The notes beneath the pieces are model-generated. The model did not search any database. It saw only the letters and a program-made list of their open reading frames with translations, and was not told where the DNA came from. Below, piece after piece: positions 1-9,323 of a stretch of 64,000 bases of DNA; within the stretch, counting starts at the first letter, position 1, and every line of letters starts with the position of its first letter. Source of the DNA: Planctomycetota bacterium (GTDB lineage Bacteria > Planctomycetota > Planctomycetia > Planctomycetales > Planctomycetaceae); NCBI GenBank assembly GCA_003388505.1, contig QQVO01000012.1, forward strand, positions 186,001 through 250,000, written 5' to 3'. The position numbers and the translations under genes were made by a program.

Positions 1-1
1 C

Positions 2-547
2 CAGGTCGTCACCGGGCTCAGCCTGTTTCTCTCGCTGACGGTGATGTGGCCGGTCTGGGAATCGGCGTGGGAACAGGGCATTCAACCGTATACGGAGGGC
101 GTCTATGCGGATGAAGCGGCCCGTGCCGAGGCGTTCGAAACGGCGGTCGAACGTTCGCTCGAGCCGATCCGCCGTTTCATGAGCGCGCAAATCGAACTGG
201 CGGGAAACGAGGCGGCGATCGATCTGTTTGTCGATTACCGGCATCCGGACGGCGTCGCGGAAGCAGGCTACCCGCAGTATTACGAGGACGTTCCGATCAC
301 GGTGCTGCTGCCGGCCTACGTGCTGAGTGAATTGAAGACGGCGTTCCTGATCGGCTTTCAGATCTATCTGCCGTTTGTGGTGATCGACCTGGTCATCGCA
401 TCCCTGTTGACGGGGTTGGGGCTGGTCAACGTGGCCCCGGCGACGGTCGCCCTCCCCTGCAAACTGCTGCTGTTCGTGCTCGTCGACGGGTGGTTTCTGA
501 TCGTGGAACTGCTCCTCAACAGCGTCGGACCGATTGCCACCGGATGA
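2..547 (+). CDS. fliP: Flagellar export-gate protein FliP (5' end outside window)
   Basis: FliP is an inner-membrane subunit of the flagellar type III export gate, forming the pore with FliQ and FliR. The frame is open from base 2, so the N-terminal part lies outside the window. What remains holds the periplasmic segment (QPLREFM-like SLEPIRRFM), the family signature LLPAYVLSELKTAFLIGFQI, and two C-terminal helices ending KLLLFVLVDGWFLIVE, which match FliP closely. It ends 72 bp before fliQ, and fliR and flhB follow, the standard gate-gene order. The T3SS homologue SctR is the alternative, but the order fliPQR-flhB and the absence of injectisome genes favour the flagellar protein. Confidence 0.93.
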   Translation, partial: QVVTGLSLFLSLTVMWPVWESAWEQGIQPYTEGVYADEAARAEAFETAVERSLEPIRRFMSAQIELAGNEAAIDLFVDYRHPDGVAEAGYPQYYEDVPITVLLPAYVLSELKTAFLIGFQIYLPFVVIDLVIASLLTGLGLVNVAPATVALPCKLLLFVLVDGWFLIVELLLNSVGPIATG

Positions 548-619
548 CGATCCGTCCGCCGGGAGCACAGTTCCTCGATCCCTGTACCGCCTCGAACTCG
601 CGACAGGTCGCAAGACGCA

Positions 620-886
620 ATGGATATTGAATTCGCCTCGGGACTGACTCATTCGGCGCTCGTGTTGGCGCTGACGCTGCTCGCACCAGTGCTGGCTTGC
701 GTCTTCGTGGGGGCGCTGGCGACCGGCCTGATGCAGGCGGTGACCCAGATTCAGGATCAGTCGTTGAGCGTCGTCCCCCGAATCGCCATCGGCGTTCTCG
801 TGCTGTTGATGCTTCTGCCGTGGATGCTCGACCAGATCTCCGTCTACACGGTCGATTTGTATCGATCGATCCAGATTGGTCCGTAG
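620..886 (+). CDS. fliQ: Flagellar export-gate protein FliQ
   Basis: This is a small inner-membrane subunit of the flagellar type III export gate. The 88-residue length is typical of FliQ. Two hydrophobic helices (about residues 13-37 and 54-73) flank the loop GLMQAVTQIQDQSLS, the recognisable FliQ core that packs around the FliP/FliR pore. The gene lies between fliP and fliR in the usual order. No clear Shine-Dalgarno sequence precedes the ATG, which is common in this window. Confidence 0.95.
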   Translation: MDIEFASGLTHSALVLALTLLAPVLACVFVGALATGLMQAVTQIQDQSLSVVPRIAIGVLVLLMLLPWMLDQISVYTVDLYRSIQIGP

Positions 887-966
887 TGCCCTGTCAGGGC
901 TTTTATTTCCGGGTTGGTTGGACTGTCCATCCGCACGAAGCCCGTTCTGCGATTCTCCGGCGTCTC

Positions 967-1791
967 ATGAGTGCAGAACTCGCCGATCAACTGGCATTCC
1001 GGATCGCGGCGCTTGCCGCCGAGTGGGGGCTGGGGTGGATGGTTCTGGCTGCGGTGCGGTGGCTGGGACTGCTGCTGACGCTTCCAGCGCTGGCGCCCTC
1101 CGGCGTGACGCTTCGGATGCGGGTTCTGCTCGCGATTCTATTGGCCGGCCTGGTGCTGCCCGTGATTTCCCGAACGCCGGGCCCTCCGCCGGACGGCTGG
1201 CTTGAACTGGCCGGGCTGGCCGTCGCGGAATTCCTGCTGGGAGGGGCGATCGGGTTCGGCATGCGAATTGTGCTGGGCGCGGCTCAATTGGCCGGTGAAC
1301 TGATCGATCATCAGGCCGGGCTGGCGATATCGCAGGTGTTTCATCCGGCCGTTGAAGGGGGCGTGACCGTATCGGGGCAATTCCTCGGTTGGGTCGCCGT
1401 CGTTGCCTTCCTGCTGTTGCCGCCGATGGGCGGAGATCTGTGGTTGACCGCGGCGATGCTCGAACTCTTCGAAACGGTTCCGATTGGCGCAATCGGCTCT
1501 CCCGGCTCACCGGTCGACCTGTTGATCGTATTGACGCAGCAATCGTTGACGCTGGCGGTTCGAGTGGCGGCTCCCGTGCTCGGGGTGATGTTTCTCGTGA
1601 CGACGGCTGTTTCGTGGCTGGAGCGCAATTCGGCGGGAGTCCCGGCGGCTCCCATGTTTGGAAGCCTGCGAATCGCCGTTTGTCTGGCAGTCATCCTGAC
1701 GACGCTTCCCGGCATGACGAGCGGTCTGGTCGACTCGTTTCACGTGCTGCTGGAGTCCGTGCCGGGAATGGTCGCCGGGTGGGAGGGATAA
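967..1791 (+). CDS. fliR: Flagellar export-gate protein FliR
   Basis: FliR completes the FliP-FliQ-FliR export pore in the inner membrane. The protein is 274 residues with six or so hydrophobic helices, and the middle carries the family-like stretch AAQLAGELIDHQAGLAIS followed by a conserved VSGQFL segment. The reading frame is open further upstream into fliQ, but the ATG at 967 (MSAELADQLAF) gives the normal N-terminus and the expected length (about 260 residues), so the upstream part is treated as non-coding. flhB starts 6 bp after its stop, indicating a tight operon. Confidence 0.92.
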   Translation: MSAELADQLAFRIAALAAEWGLGWMVLAAVRWLGLLLTLPALAPSGVTLRMRVLLAILLAGLVLPVISRTPGPPPDGWLELAGLAVAEFLLGGAIGFGMRIVLGAAQLAGELIDHQAGLAISQVFHPAVEGGVTVSGQFLGWVAVVAFLLLPPMGGDLWLTAAMLELFETVPIGAIGSPGSPVDLLIVLTQQSLTLAVRVAAPVLGVMFLVTTAVSWLERNSAGVPAAPMFGSLRIAVCLAVILTTLPGMTSGLVDSFHVLLESVPGMVAGWEG

Positions 1792-1797
1792 GCGCGA

Positions 1798-2580
1798 ATG
1801 GCCTTCTCAGACGCCGACGATCGCACGAACGCCCCGTCACCGCGCCGCCTGGAAGAGGCGCGGAACGCGGGACAGGTTCCCCGCAGCATTCCGTTCACAT
1901 CGGCGGCCGTGTTGCTGGCTGCGAGTCTGACGTTCTGGATTCTCGGTCCGAACCTGTGGGCGGCCGGCCGGGAGTTGTTCAACACGACACTGGCTGCGAC
2001 GAGTATACGGTTTGATGCTCAGCGTCCTGCCGAAACGATCCAGATCCTGGAAGGCTCGATTGACGCACTCTCGATCGGAGCTGCGGGCGTGCTGTTTGTC
2101 GTGGTGCTCTCGGCCGTCGCCGCCAACGTGGTTCAGTTCGGCTTTCGTGTCACTCCGAGCGTGGTTTCCCCGGATCTGGGGCGAATCCATCCGGCGACGG
2201 GGATTCGGAGAGTCCTTTCCGGCGGATGGTGGCGGGCCGCGCAGTTCCTCGTGCGACTTGTGGCGGTCGCGCTGATCACCGGTTCGTGCATCGCGGCCAT
2301 CGGGCCCGAACTTGCGAGGTTGCCTTCCGCGTCAGAAGCGACTTTGCCGGACTTTTTCGGAGCGGCCGTCCTCGGACTGACTCTCAAGCTGTCAATCGGT
2401 TTCCTTGGACTGGCGGCGATCGACGTGTCGTACCACCGATGGCGTTATCGCCGGCAACTCAGCATGAGTCCGGAGGAGGCCCGCGACGAGGCGCGACACT
2501 CCGCGCGAGGTCGCGGGTTCCGAGGGCTTTCCTCGTCCGGAAGGGAACACGCGGAACAGGTCCGGCCGGTTCATGAATGA
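1798..2580 (+). CDS. flhB: FlhB membrane domain only; C-terminal autocleavage domain missing
   Basis: FlhB normally has about 350-380 residues: four membrane helices, then a cytoplasmic domain that self-cleaves at NPTH and switches export specificity. Here the N-terminal basic segment (SPRRLEEARNAGQVPRS) and the membrane part are intact through YHRWRYRRQLSMSPEEARDEAR, near residue 231. The sequence then turns into a low-complexity tail and stops at residue 260. No NPTH or other FlhB-C sequence was found in any frame between 2490 and 3070. The gene is therefore truncated, a decaying gene, or has its C-terminal domain encoded elsewhere. flhA, the usual next gene, is absent. A sequencing frameshift alone would not explain the loss, since no frame restores homology. 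Confidence 0.82.
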   Translation: MAFSDADDRTNAPSPRRLEEARNAGQVPRSIPFTSAAVLLAASLTFWILGPNLWAAGRELFNTTLAATSIRFDAQRPAETIQILEGSIDALSIGAAGVLFVVVLSAVAANVVQFGFRVTPSVVSPDLGRIHPATGIRRVLSGGWWRAAQFLVRLVAVALITGSCIAAIGPELARLPSASEATLPDFFGAAVLGLTLKLSIGFLGLAAIDVSYHRWRYRRQLSMSPEEARDEARHSARGRGFRGLSSSGREHAEQVRPVHE

Positions 2581-3009
2581 CGGCGAGCGCAACCGGGTAT
2601 TCGCGATTGATTCGATCGAAAGGCGATCGCTTGGTGTTGGTTGCTCTCTGCGCCGTTGCCGGCGGCGAGTCGCGCAGGCCGGCTGAACCCCGGTCTGGCG
2701 AACCGTGTCGTTATCGGGAACGCACCGATTTCCAGCGATGGTTGTCCACGGCTTGCAGCCGCATCCCCTGATTCAATACAGTCTTGTGTCGAGTGGGTGG
2801 AATCAGCCCCGCGACAGCGCGAGGTCGCAAAGTGTTTTCTGAGAGTCGGATTGGATTTCATTGAGCCACGATCAGTCTCTTTCGATCCGAAGAATTCGGG
2901 TGGTCTTCGACAGGCCTGTTGATGCCTGCGGCGAGAGGGTTGGGGCCCCGCCTCGATGGCGGGCTTGTTCGAATGCCGCGAAATCTGGAACCTGAGTCCC
3001 ATGCAGCAC
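2581..3009. other. Gene-free stretch between flhB and the tRNA-tuf operon
   Basis: Several open frames cross these bases on both strands, but none gives a recognisable protein. They share the composition expected of chance frames in GC-rich DNA. No remnant of the FlhB C-terminal domain or of flhA was seen. The stretch ends at the promoter of the tRNA cluster. Confidence 0.6.
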
Positions 3010-3037
3010 TTGAGAGCGAACGGTCGGCTGCTATACT
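3010..3037 (+). promoter_or_regulatory. Sigma70-type promoter of the tRNA-tuf operon
   Basis: TTGAGA (3010-3015) and TATACT (3032-3037) are separated by 16 bp; each matches consensus at 5 of 6 positions. The predicted start, near 3044, is about 25 bp upstream of the first tRNA, a short leader typical of stable-RNA operons. Confidence 0.65.
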
Positions 3038-3067
3038 TCGCAGCTTGTTGTTGCGCCGTCCGCCGTC

Positions 3068-3140
<73 letters not shown>

Positions 3141-3170
3141 TTCCAGCGGCTGGTCCCACACTGTCAGGAC

Positions 3171-3252
<82 letters not shown>

Positions 3253-3359
3253 ATCACAGGATTTGCAAATAACAAGAGCCAGATGACGAATGGGGATTTC
3301 CACATTCGAGGTTTGTCGGAGTTGCGATACTTGAGTCTCGGCATCCGGTGTTTCACCCT

Positions 3360-3430
<71 letters not shown>

Positions 3431-3487
3431 TTGTGAGCGAAGAGTCTAAAGGCGTGTGAATACGACGTGGGACTTCTCGTTCATGCT

Positions 3488-3560
<73 letters not shown>

Positions 3561-3704
3561 TTCGGGGTCTCCCGGAGCCGACAGGTGGGACAGGTTGATC
3601 CGCTTTTCGGCGTCGGCTGTTTCGGTTTGGATTGTTACGCGGCTGCGTAGGCCGTTTCGGATTTCGTACTCAGGAGTTCACTGGGGAGAGTTGGAGCAAT
3701 ACCC

Positions 3705-4901
3705 ATGGCGAAGGAAGTCTTTGAACGCAAGAAGCCGCACGTCAACGTTGGGACGATCGGCCACATTGACCACGGCAAGACCACGCTGACCGCCGCGCTG
3801 CTGGCGGTGCAGCAGGAAAAAGGGCTCGCGAAATTCAAGAGCTACGCAGACATCGCAAAAGGCGGCACCGTTCGCGATGAAACGAAGACCGTCACGATCG
3901 CCGTATCTCACGTCGAGTACGAATCGGAGACGCGGCACTACGCTCACATCGACTGTCCCGGCCACGCCGACTACATCAAGAACATGATCACTGGCGCCGC
4001 CCAGATGGACGGCGCGATCCTGGTCGTCTCCGCTTACGACGGCGCCATGCCGCAGACGCGGGAACACATCCTGCTCGCCCGTCAGGTGAACGTGCCTGCC
4101 CTGGTTGTGTTTCTTAACAAGTGCGACCTGGTCGACGACGAGGAACTGCTCGAACTTGTTGAAATGGACGTGCGCGACCTGCTGAGCAAGTACGATTTTC
4201 CGGGAGACGACGTCTCGGTGATCCGCGGCAACGCCAAGGGTGCGCTGGACAATCCCGGGGATCCGGAAGCCAACAAGTGCATCGGCGAGTTGATGGACGC
4301 GCTCGACTCCGACATCCCCGAGCCGGCCCGCGAGCAGGACAAGCCGTTCCTGATGGCGATCGAAGACGTGTTCTCGATCGAAGGTCGCGGAACGGTCGTC
4401 ACCGGTCGAATCGAGCGGGGCACCGTGAAGGTCGGGGAGAAAGTGCAGATCATCGGTCTCAAGGATACGCAGGAAACCACCTGCACCGGCGTCGAGATGT
4501 TCAACAAGACTCTCGATACCGGAATGGCGGGAGACAACGTGGGCATCCTGCTCCGCGGTACGAAGAAAGATGAAGTCGAGCGCGGTCAGGTGCTGGCTCA
4601 CCCCGGTACGATCAACCCGCACACGAAGTTCGAGGCCGAAGTCTACGTGTTGAGCAAGGACGAGGGCGGCCGCAAGACGCCGTTCTTCAGCGGCTACAGG
4701 CCGCAGTTTTACTTCCGGACGACCGACGTGACCGGAGCGGTGAACCTGCTTGACGGCGCGGAGATGTGCATGCCGGGCGACAGCGTGAAGCTGGAGGTCG
4801 ACCTCGGCAAGCCGATCGCGATGGACGAGGGCAGCCGTTTCGCCATTCGCGAAGGGGGGCGAACGGTCGGCTCGGGTGTTGTGACCAAGATTCTGCAGTA
4901 G
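3705..4901 (+). CDS. tuf: Elongation factor Tu
   Basis: EF-Tu is the GTPase that delivers aminoacyl-tRNA to the ribosome. The protein has 398 residues, the usual length. The P-loop GHIDHGKT is at residues 19-26, DCPGH at 83-87 and NKCD near 138, followed by complete beta-barrel domains 2 and 3 ending in VVTKILQ. The unusual feature is switch I: where almost all EF-Tu proteins read ARGITINTSHVEY, this one reads [13 protein letters not shown] (residues 60-72). The Mg-coordinating threonine is kept, but the preceding Arg-Gly is replaced. The gene follows four tRNAs in the same order as E. coli tufB, so co-transcription and tRNA processing from one precursor are likely. Confidence 0.98.
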   Translation: MAKEVFERKKPHVNVGTIGHIDHGKTTLTAALLAVQQEKGLAKFKSYADIAKGGTVRDETKTVTIAVSHVEYESETRHYAHIDCPGHADYIKNMITGAAQMDGAILVVSAYDGAMPQTREHILLARQVNVPALVVFLNKCDLVDDEELLELVEMDVRDLLSKYDFPGDDVSVIRGNAKGALDNPGDPEANKCIGELMDALDSDIPEPAREQDKPFLMAIEDVFSIEGRGTVVTGRIERGTVKVGEKVQIIGLKDTQETTCTGVEMFNKTLDTGMAGDNVGILLRGTKKDEVERGQVLAHPGTINPHTKFEAEVYVLSKDEGGRKTPFFSGYRPQFYFRTTDVTGAVNLLDGAEMCMPGDSVKLEVDLGKPIAMDEGSRFAIREGGRTVGSGVVTKILQ

Positions 4902-5156
4902 TGCCCTGCACGTGCTGCGTTTTCGGGTTGGCTGGGCCGCAGGCCGGTTCGACCTGCGAGCGCTTGGATCGGCAGGTCAATCGTTTGAGATGTTGATTCG
5001 TCACGGGTCGAGCCGACGGGTGCCTGGTTCGTCGGGCTCGGCCGTTTTTGCGACCGACCGTTGCCGTGGGGCATCGGCGATGGTGCGTCCCTGCAGGCGA
5101 AACCGCCGGCCGTCCCGCATGCAACGTGTGGGCGGTGAATTGAGGGGGTAGGAAAA

Positions 5157-5312
5157 ATGCCTCGTGAGTACGTCTGGCTGGAGTGTACAGAGTGTAACAG
5201 CCGTAACTATCGCACACCGAAGGAAATGCGGGGCACGGACCGGCTGGAGTTGAAGAAGTTCTGCCGTACGGAGCGGCGCCACACCGTTCATAAGGAATCG
5301 CGCAAGAAGTAG
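5157..5312 (+). CDS. rpmG: 50S ribosomal protein L33
   Basis: L33 is a small protein of the large subunit near the E site. The 51-residue reading frame reads [19 protein letters not shown] and ends [12 protein letters not shown], a clear L33. Only part of the zinc-ribbon pattern is present: C10 and C13 are there, with a single later cysteine at residue 36, so full four-cysteine zinc binding is doubtful. It sits between tuf and tRNA-Trp/secE, its normal place in many bacteria. The purine-rich TGAGGGGGTAGGAAAA precedes the ATG and contains a usable ribosome-binding site. Confidence 0.95.
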   Translation: MPREYVWLECTECNSRNYRTPKEMRGTDRLELKKFCRTERRHTVHKESRKK

Positions 5313-5353
5313 TTGAGAGTTCAGTGGCGAGAGTTGAGAGTGACGAGACTCTC
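5312..5353. repeat. Degenerate heptamer array (GTTGAGA-like)
   Basis: Six consecutive 7-bp units stay in register: GTTGAGA, GTTCAGT, GGCGAGA, GTTGAGA, GTGACGA, GACTCTC. The last units begin to run into a complementary CTCTCC-rich stretch (to about 5380). The array starts at the last base of the rpmG stop codon and ends about 30 bp before tRNA-Trp. Confidence 0.55.
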
Positions 5354-5384
5354 CGCTCCAGGCGCCGGGCTCTCCACTCTTCCA

Positions 5385-5457
<73 letters not shown>

Positions 5458-5538
5458 TTTGCGCCGGCGGCACGGACACGATTTCGGAATGGCTCGGGCC
5501 GCATCAATTCCCAAACAGGATTTTTGGGCGTAACACAC

Positions 5539-6027
5539 ATGTCACGCGGCAAAGAGGAGACGACGTTCCTCGCCAATCTGTTTTCCGCTGAAATGTACAA
5601 GCGGAATCAGGGGCGACTGGTCCGCAGGCTGACCGCAATCGCAGTCGCGGGGACGTTGTTGATCGGTTGCTGGGTGATGTCGAATACCAACGCGATCGTC
5701 GAAGCGGGGCGGTCGGTCCAGCTCGGCGTGCCGGCGGCGCTCGCCGTGTTGAGTCTCTGGTTTTCGTTCCGACTGATCAATTATCCAAGGTTCGCCAACT
5801 TCCTGATCTCTGTTGAAGCGGAGATGGACAAGGTCTCCTGGGCCGATCAGAGTTACCTGGTCCGGGCGACGGGCGTGGTGATTTCCGCCATGTTTTTTCT
5901 GGGAGCCGTGCTCTGGACGTACGACTTCCTCTGGTTTCGGTTGTTCAGCGCGATTCACATCCTCGACGCAGAGGCGTTGCAGGGCACCGAGGGAATGGAC
6001 GGCGACGTTCCGGACGACGGCGGATGA
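5539..6027 (+). CDS. secE: Preprotein translocase subunit SecE, three-helix form
   Basis: SecE clamps SecY in the inner-membrane translocon. The C-terminal part has the diagnostic amphipathic helix and membrane segment (EAEMDKVSWADQSYLVRATG, then a hydrophobic helix near residues 111-131). Many bacterial SecE proteins have only this single helix in about 60 residues. This one has 162 residues with two more hydrophobic helices before it (about residues 31-50 and 62-78), as in E. coli SecE, and a short acidic tail. The frame is open further upstream through tRNA-Trp, so the ATG at 5539 was chosen because it avoids overlapping the tRNA. nusG follows. Confidence 0.93.
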   Translation: MSRGKEETTFLANLFSAEMYKRNQGRLVRRLTAIAVAGTLLIGCWVMSNTNAIVEAGRSVQLGVPAALAVLSLWFSFRLINYPRFANFLISVEAEMDKVSWADQSYLVRATGVVISAMFFLGAVLWTYDFLWFRLFSAIHILDAEALQGTEGMDGDVPDDGG

Positions 6028-6164
6028 GGAGTACGGGCCGGTTTCAGCGGTACGGCGCGCCGGTCGATCGAAGCGGCGGTGCGCCTCACCGAAGTTGACA
6101 GACAGGACCACGAAATGTCGGCGATTGGGCGCCGGCAAACTTGCAAACATCGAATCGATTCCCG

Positions 6165-6764
6165 ATGATGACGAGTTCCGCAATGGACGAGCAGGCTGCC
6201 GGCCAAGACTCTGCGTTTGAAGAGGGCATGCAATGGTATGTGCTCAAGGTGCAGAGCAACCGCGAGAAGTCCATCCGTGAATCGCTCCTGAAGCGAATCA
6301 AGCGGGAAGGGCTGGAGCAGCACTTCGGGGAAATCGTGATTCCCACGGAGAAAGTCGTCGAGACCAAGGGGGGGAAGAAGCGCGTTCGGGAGCAGAAGTT
6401 GTTTCCCGGGTACATGATGATCCAGATGGAACTGACGGATGAGTCGTGGTACCTGGTGCGGGACACGAGCGGCGTAGGTGACTTCACCGGGGCGGCCGGA
6501 AAGCCGAGCCCGATGGAAGAGTCGGAAGTCAACCGCATGCTCGGGCGGGCGGAAGAGGGGGAGGAAGAGAAGCCCGCCCAGCCGGTCGTCAAGTTCACCG
6601 TCGAGGTCGGAGATACGGTCAAGGTCAAGGAGGGGGCCTTCGAGAGCTTCGAAGGGTCGGTCGATTCACTGGATGAGACGAGCGGCAAAGTGAAGGTGAT
6701 GATCGAGATCTTCGGCCGTTCAACCGAAGTCGAACTCGAGCACTGGCAAGTGGAAAAGTTGTAA
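6165..6764 (+). CDS. nusG: Transcription termination/antitermination factor NusG
   Basis: NusG binds RNA polymerase and links it to Rho or the ribosome. The NGN domain starts at [15 protein letters not shown] and continues through [13 protein letters not shown] and [18 protein letters not shown] domain closes the protein ([19 protein letters not shown]). A short Glu-rich linker (EEGEEEKP) sits between them. The start is uncertain: ATGs at 6165, 6168 and 6183 and a TTG at 6141 are all in frame, and none has a clear ribosome-binding site. It lies between secE and rplK as in most bacteria. Confidence 0.95.
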   Translation: MMTSSAMDEQAAGQDSAFEEGMQWYVLKVQSNREKSIRESLLKRIKREGLEQHFGEIVIPTEKVVETKGGKKRVREQKLFPGYMMIQMELTDESWYLVRDTSGVGDFTGAAGKPSPMEESEVNRMLGRAEEGEEEKPAQPVVKFTVEVGDTVKVKEGAFESFEGSVDSLDETSGKVKVMIEIFGRSTEVELEHWQVEKL

Positions 6765-6919
6765 GAGCCCGTTGGCTCAGGCGGTCGGGCTGGACGGCTC
6801 TCACGGAGGCACGGCGGTGGGGGAGGCAGTCCCTCCGGTCTGGCAGGGGGGCTTGCGAATGCTGTGCGTTGCGGTGGATTGAATCATTCGTGGTGATCGG
6901 TTGAGGGAAAGACGGACGG

Positions 6920-7345
6920 ATGGCCAAGCAGGTTGTGGCGGAAGTGAAGGTTCAGATTCCGGCGGGGCAGGCGACTCCCGCGCCGCCGGTCGGTACGTCG
7001 CTGGGTCCACACGGCGTGAACATTGGGCAGTTCGTTCAGCAATTCAACGACCAGACCCGGCAATTGAACGGGACCATCGTTCCGGCGCTGATCACCATCT
7101 ACAACGACCGATCGTTTGACTTCGTCGTCAAGAGTCCCCCCGCCGCCGTACTGCTCAAGCAGGCGGCTCAGATCGCGAAAGGCGCCCAGAACGCAAAGAC
7201 GGAACGCGTGGGGACCGTTACGCGAGCCCAACTCATGGAGATTGTGGAGACGAAGCGGGAAGATCTGAACGCGACGGACCCCGATCAGGCCGTCAAGATC
7301 ATCGCCGGGACCGCCCGCAGCATGGGCATTGAAGTCATCGACTGA
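6920..7345 (+). CDS. rplK: 50S ribosomal protein L11
   Basis: L11 forms the GTPase-associated centre with 23S rRNA and L10/L12. The 141-residue length is standard. The N-terminal domain shows the proline-rich [20 protein letters not shown] that binds factors and thiostrepton. The C-terminal rRNA-binding domain ends [14 protein letters not shown]. It is followed at 50 bp by rplA, so the classical L11-L1 pair is kept. Confidence 0.98.
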   Translation: MAKQVVAEVKVQIPAGQATPAPPVGTSLGPHGVNIGQFVQQFNDQTRQLNGTIVPALITIYNDRSFDFVVKSPPAAVLLKQAAQIAKGAQNAKTERVGTVTRAQLMEIVETKREDLNATDPDQAVKIIAGTARSMGIEVID

Positions 7346-7395
7346 CCCGCTCAATCAAAACCATCGGTCGGAACACAGCAGGAAACGTAGTTGCC

Positions 7396-8103
7396 ATGGC
7401 TCAGAAATCAAAACGCCGTCGGGCGATCGAGGAGAAATTGGGCGCTCTCTCTCCGGCCAGCGTCCCGGAGGCGGTCAACGCCCTGAAAGGTCTGGAAGGC
7501 GACCTGCCGAAGGGTGTTTCGGCGACCGGTTTCGACCAGACCGTCGAGATTGCCGTCCGACTTGGCGTCGACCCGAAGCAGGCGGACCAGATCGTGCGCG
7601 GTTCGATCGTGCTCCCACACGGGATCGGAAAAACGCAGCGCGTGCTCGTTTTCTGTCAGGGGCCGAATGTCGAGGTGGCGCAAGAGGCGGGAGCCGATCA
7701 TGCGGGAGGCAAGGAACTCGCCGACAAGATCAAGGACGGCTGGATGGAGTTCGACGTCGCCATCGCCACGCCGGACATGATGTCGGTCGTGGGCCCGCTC
7801 GGCCGCGTGCTCGGGCCCCGGGGCCTGATGCCCTCGCCGAAGGCCGGCACCGTGACGCAGGACGTCGCCGCGGCGGTCAGGGACTACAAGGCGGGGAAGG
7901 TCGAATTCCGAAACGACTCGGCCGGCATCGTGCATTGCGTTGTGGGCAAAATGTCGTTCGAGGCCGGACAGCTCACTGAGAACGTCGAGGCCTTTCTGAA
8001 TTACATTCGCAGCCTGAGGCCGACGGCCGCCAAGGGCGTTTACATCCGCAGCATCGCGCTGTCGGCGACGCAGTTGCCCGGCATACCGATCATCGCGGCT
8101 TGA
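7396..8103 (+). CDS. rplA: 50S ribosomal protein L1
   Basis: L1 forms the mobile stalk at the E site and in many bacteria represses its own mRNA. The protein is 235 residues with the family signature [19 protein letters not shown] near the middle and the characteristic [18 protein letters not shown] segment. The ATG at 7396 gives the usual N-terminus ([14 protein letters not shown]). The L11-L1 mRNA leader was not seen to carry an obvious L1-binding mimic. Confidence 0.98.
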   Translation: MAQKSKRRRAIEEKLGALSPASVPEAVNALKGLEGDLPKGVSATGFDQTVEIAVRLGVDPKQADQIVRGSIVLPHGIGKTQRVLVFCQGPNVEVAQEAGADHAGGKELADKIKDGWMEFDVAIATPDMMSVVGPLGRVLGPRGLMPSPKAGTVTQDVAAAVRDYKAGKVEFRNDSAGIVHCVVGKMSFEAGQLTENVEAFLNYIRSLRPTAAKGVYIRSIALSATQLPGIPIIAA

Positions 8104-8155
8104 GTCGCGACGCCGCCCGACTGAATGACCAGGAATTGACGCGGGGCAGAAAGTC

Positions 8156-8692
8156 ATGAGTAAAGTCGTCAAGGAAATGATTGTCGACCGGATTCGCGAG
8201 CGGCTGGGCGACTGCCGCGACGTGCTGGTCGTCGATGTGTCCGCGTTGGACGCCAACACGAACAACAAGCTTCGCGCGGCGCTCCGCGAGAAGGGCATCG
8301 ACGTGCTCCAGGTGAAAAACTCCCTCGCCCGCCGGGCGCTGGAGGATGCCGGGGTCTCGTCGATGGGCGACGTCCTGGAGGGGCCTTCCGCTTTGGCCTG
8401 GGGCAGCGAAGACATTGTCGCGCTGTCCAAGGAGATCACCCGTTGGACCAAAGAGCTCGACAAGTTCGAGGTCAAGGGCGGTGCGGTTGAAGGCGAGGTC
8501 GTGGACGCCGATGGCGTTCGAGAACTGAGCAAGAGCCCCGGACGCCTGGAGCTGATCGGACAGATTGTCGGCCTAGCCCTCAGCCCTGGAGCCCAGATCG
8601 TCGGTGCCTTGCTGGGCCCGGGGTCCACGGTGGTGGGCCAACTGGAAGTGATCGCCGACAAAGAGGAAGACGGAGAGGGAGGCGGCGATTGA
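8156..8692 (+). CDS. rplJ: 50S ribosomal protein L10
   Basis: L10 anchors the L7/L12 dimers to 23S rRNA. Its 178 residues begin [19 protein letters not shown] and contain the rRNA-binding part [14 protein letters not shown]. The C-terminal helix that carries the L12 dimers is followed by an acidic tail, EEDGEGGGD. It sits between rplA and rplL in canonical order. Confidence 0.96.
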   Translation: MSKVVKEMIVDRIRERLGDCRDVLVVDVSALDANTNNKLRAALREKGIDVLQVKNSLARRALEDAGVSSMGDVLEGPSALAWGSEDIVALSKEITRWTKELDKFEVKGGAVEGEVVDADGVRELSKSPGRLELIGQIVGLALSPGAQIVGALLGPGSTVVGQLEVIADKEEDGEGGGD

Positions 8693-8817
8693 CCCCGCTC
8701 GCCGGAGGTCGAGGCACGCATCGACTCACCATAAGAGCGACTTGAAACAACACGTGAAGGCCGAGGCGGACCCGCCAGCCCGCAACGGCACTGACCCGGA
8801 TTGAAGGGAGAAGCATC

Positions 8818-9237
8818 ATGGCGACTGCTGAGGCGACCACGCGCGAGTTCGACGACAGCACCAAGGAACTCGGCGATAAACTCGTTGGATTGACACTGCT
8901 GCAGGCCAAGGCGCTGGCCGACTACATGAAAGAGGTTCACGGGATCGAGCCGGCCAGCGGCGGCGCCGTGATGATGGCTGCACCGTCGGGAGACGACGGC
9001 GGGGGCGGGGGCGGAGCCGCCGAGCAAACCGAATTCGATGTCGTCCTCAACGGTTTCGGCGACAACAAGATTGCCGTCATCAAGGCGGTCCGCAGCATCA
9101 CCGGCCTGGGCCTGAAAGAGGCCAAGGAACTGGTGGAAAGCGCTCCCAAGCCGGTCAAGGAGGGACTGCCGAAGGAAGAGGCCGAGGCGCTCAAGAAAGA
9201 GCTGTCCGACGCCGGCGCCGAAGTCGAAATCAAATAG
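8818..9237 (+). CDS. rplL: 50S ribosomal protein L7/L12
   Basis: L7/L12 is the multi-copy stalk protein that recruits translation factors. The N-terminal dimerisation region (residues about 10-40), a flexible linker with a Gly run (GGGGGG), and the C-terminal domain ending [13 protein letters not shown] are all present. The C-terminal signature KTAVIKAVR...[16 protein letters not shown] is recognisable. The 139-residue protein is a little longer than usual because of the N-terminal segment. A good ribosome-binding site, GAAGGGAG (8803-8810), precedes the ATG. Confidence 0.98.
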   Translation: MATAEATTREFDDSTKELGDKLVGLTLLQAKALADYMKEVHGIEPASGGAVMMAAPSGDDGGGGGGAAEQTEFDVVLNGFGDNKIAVIKAVRSITGLGLKEAKELVESAPKPVKEGLPKEEAEALKKELSDAGAEVEIK

Positions 9238-9280
9238 GTTTCGACTTGGACAGGCCGGGAATGTGGGGATTCGGGTGGAG

Positions 9281-9323
9281 TTCAGCAAGCTGCGGGAAAA
9301 ACTTGACTCGTGGGCTTGCTGAA
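9281..9323 (+). promoter_or_regulatory. Hairpin between rplL and rpoB (possible attenuator)
   Basis: TTCAGCAAGC (9281-9290) is exactly complementary to GCTTGCTGAA (9314-9323), giving a 10-bp stem with a 23-nt loop that starts 43 bp after the rplL stop. Only three T residues follow, so it is not a strong intrinsic terminator. In E. coli the same interval holds an attenuator and an RNase III site. A weak promoter-like CATAAT lies at about 9338-9343. Confidence 0.4.

Noticed and set aside
7408-9288. Open frame of 626 codons on the minus strand across rplA, rplJ and rplL
   Set aside because: It mirrors well-identified genes in the opposite strand; long antisense frames are expected in GC-rich coding DNA, and the translation shows no domain.
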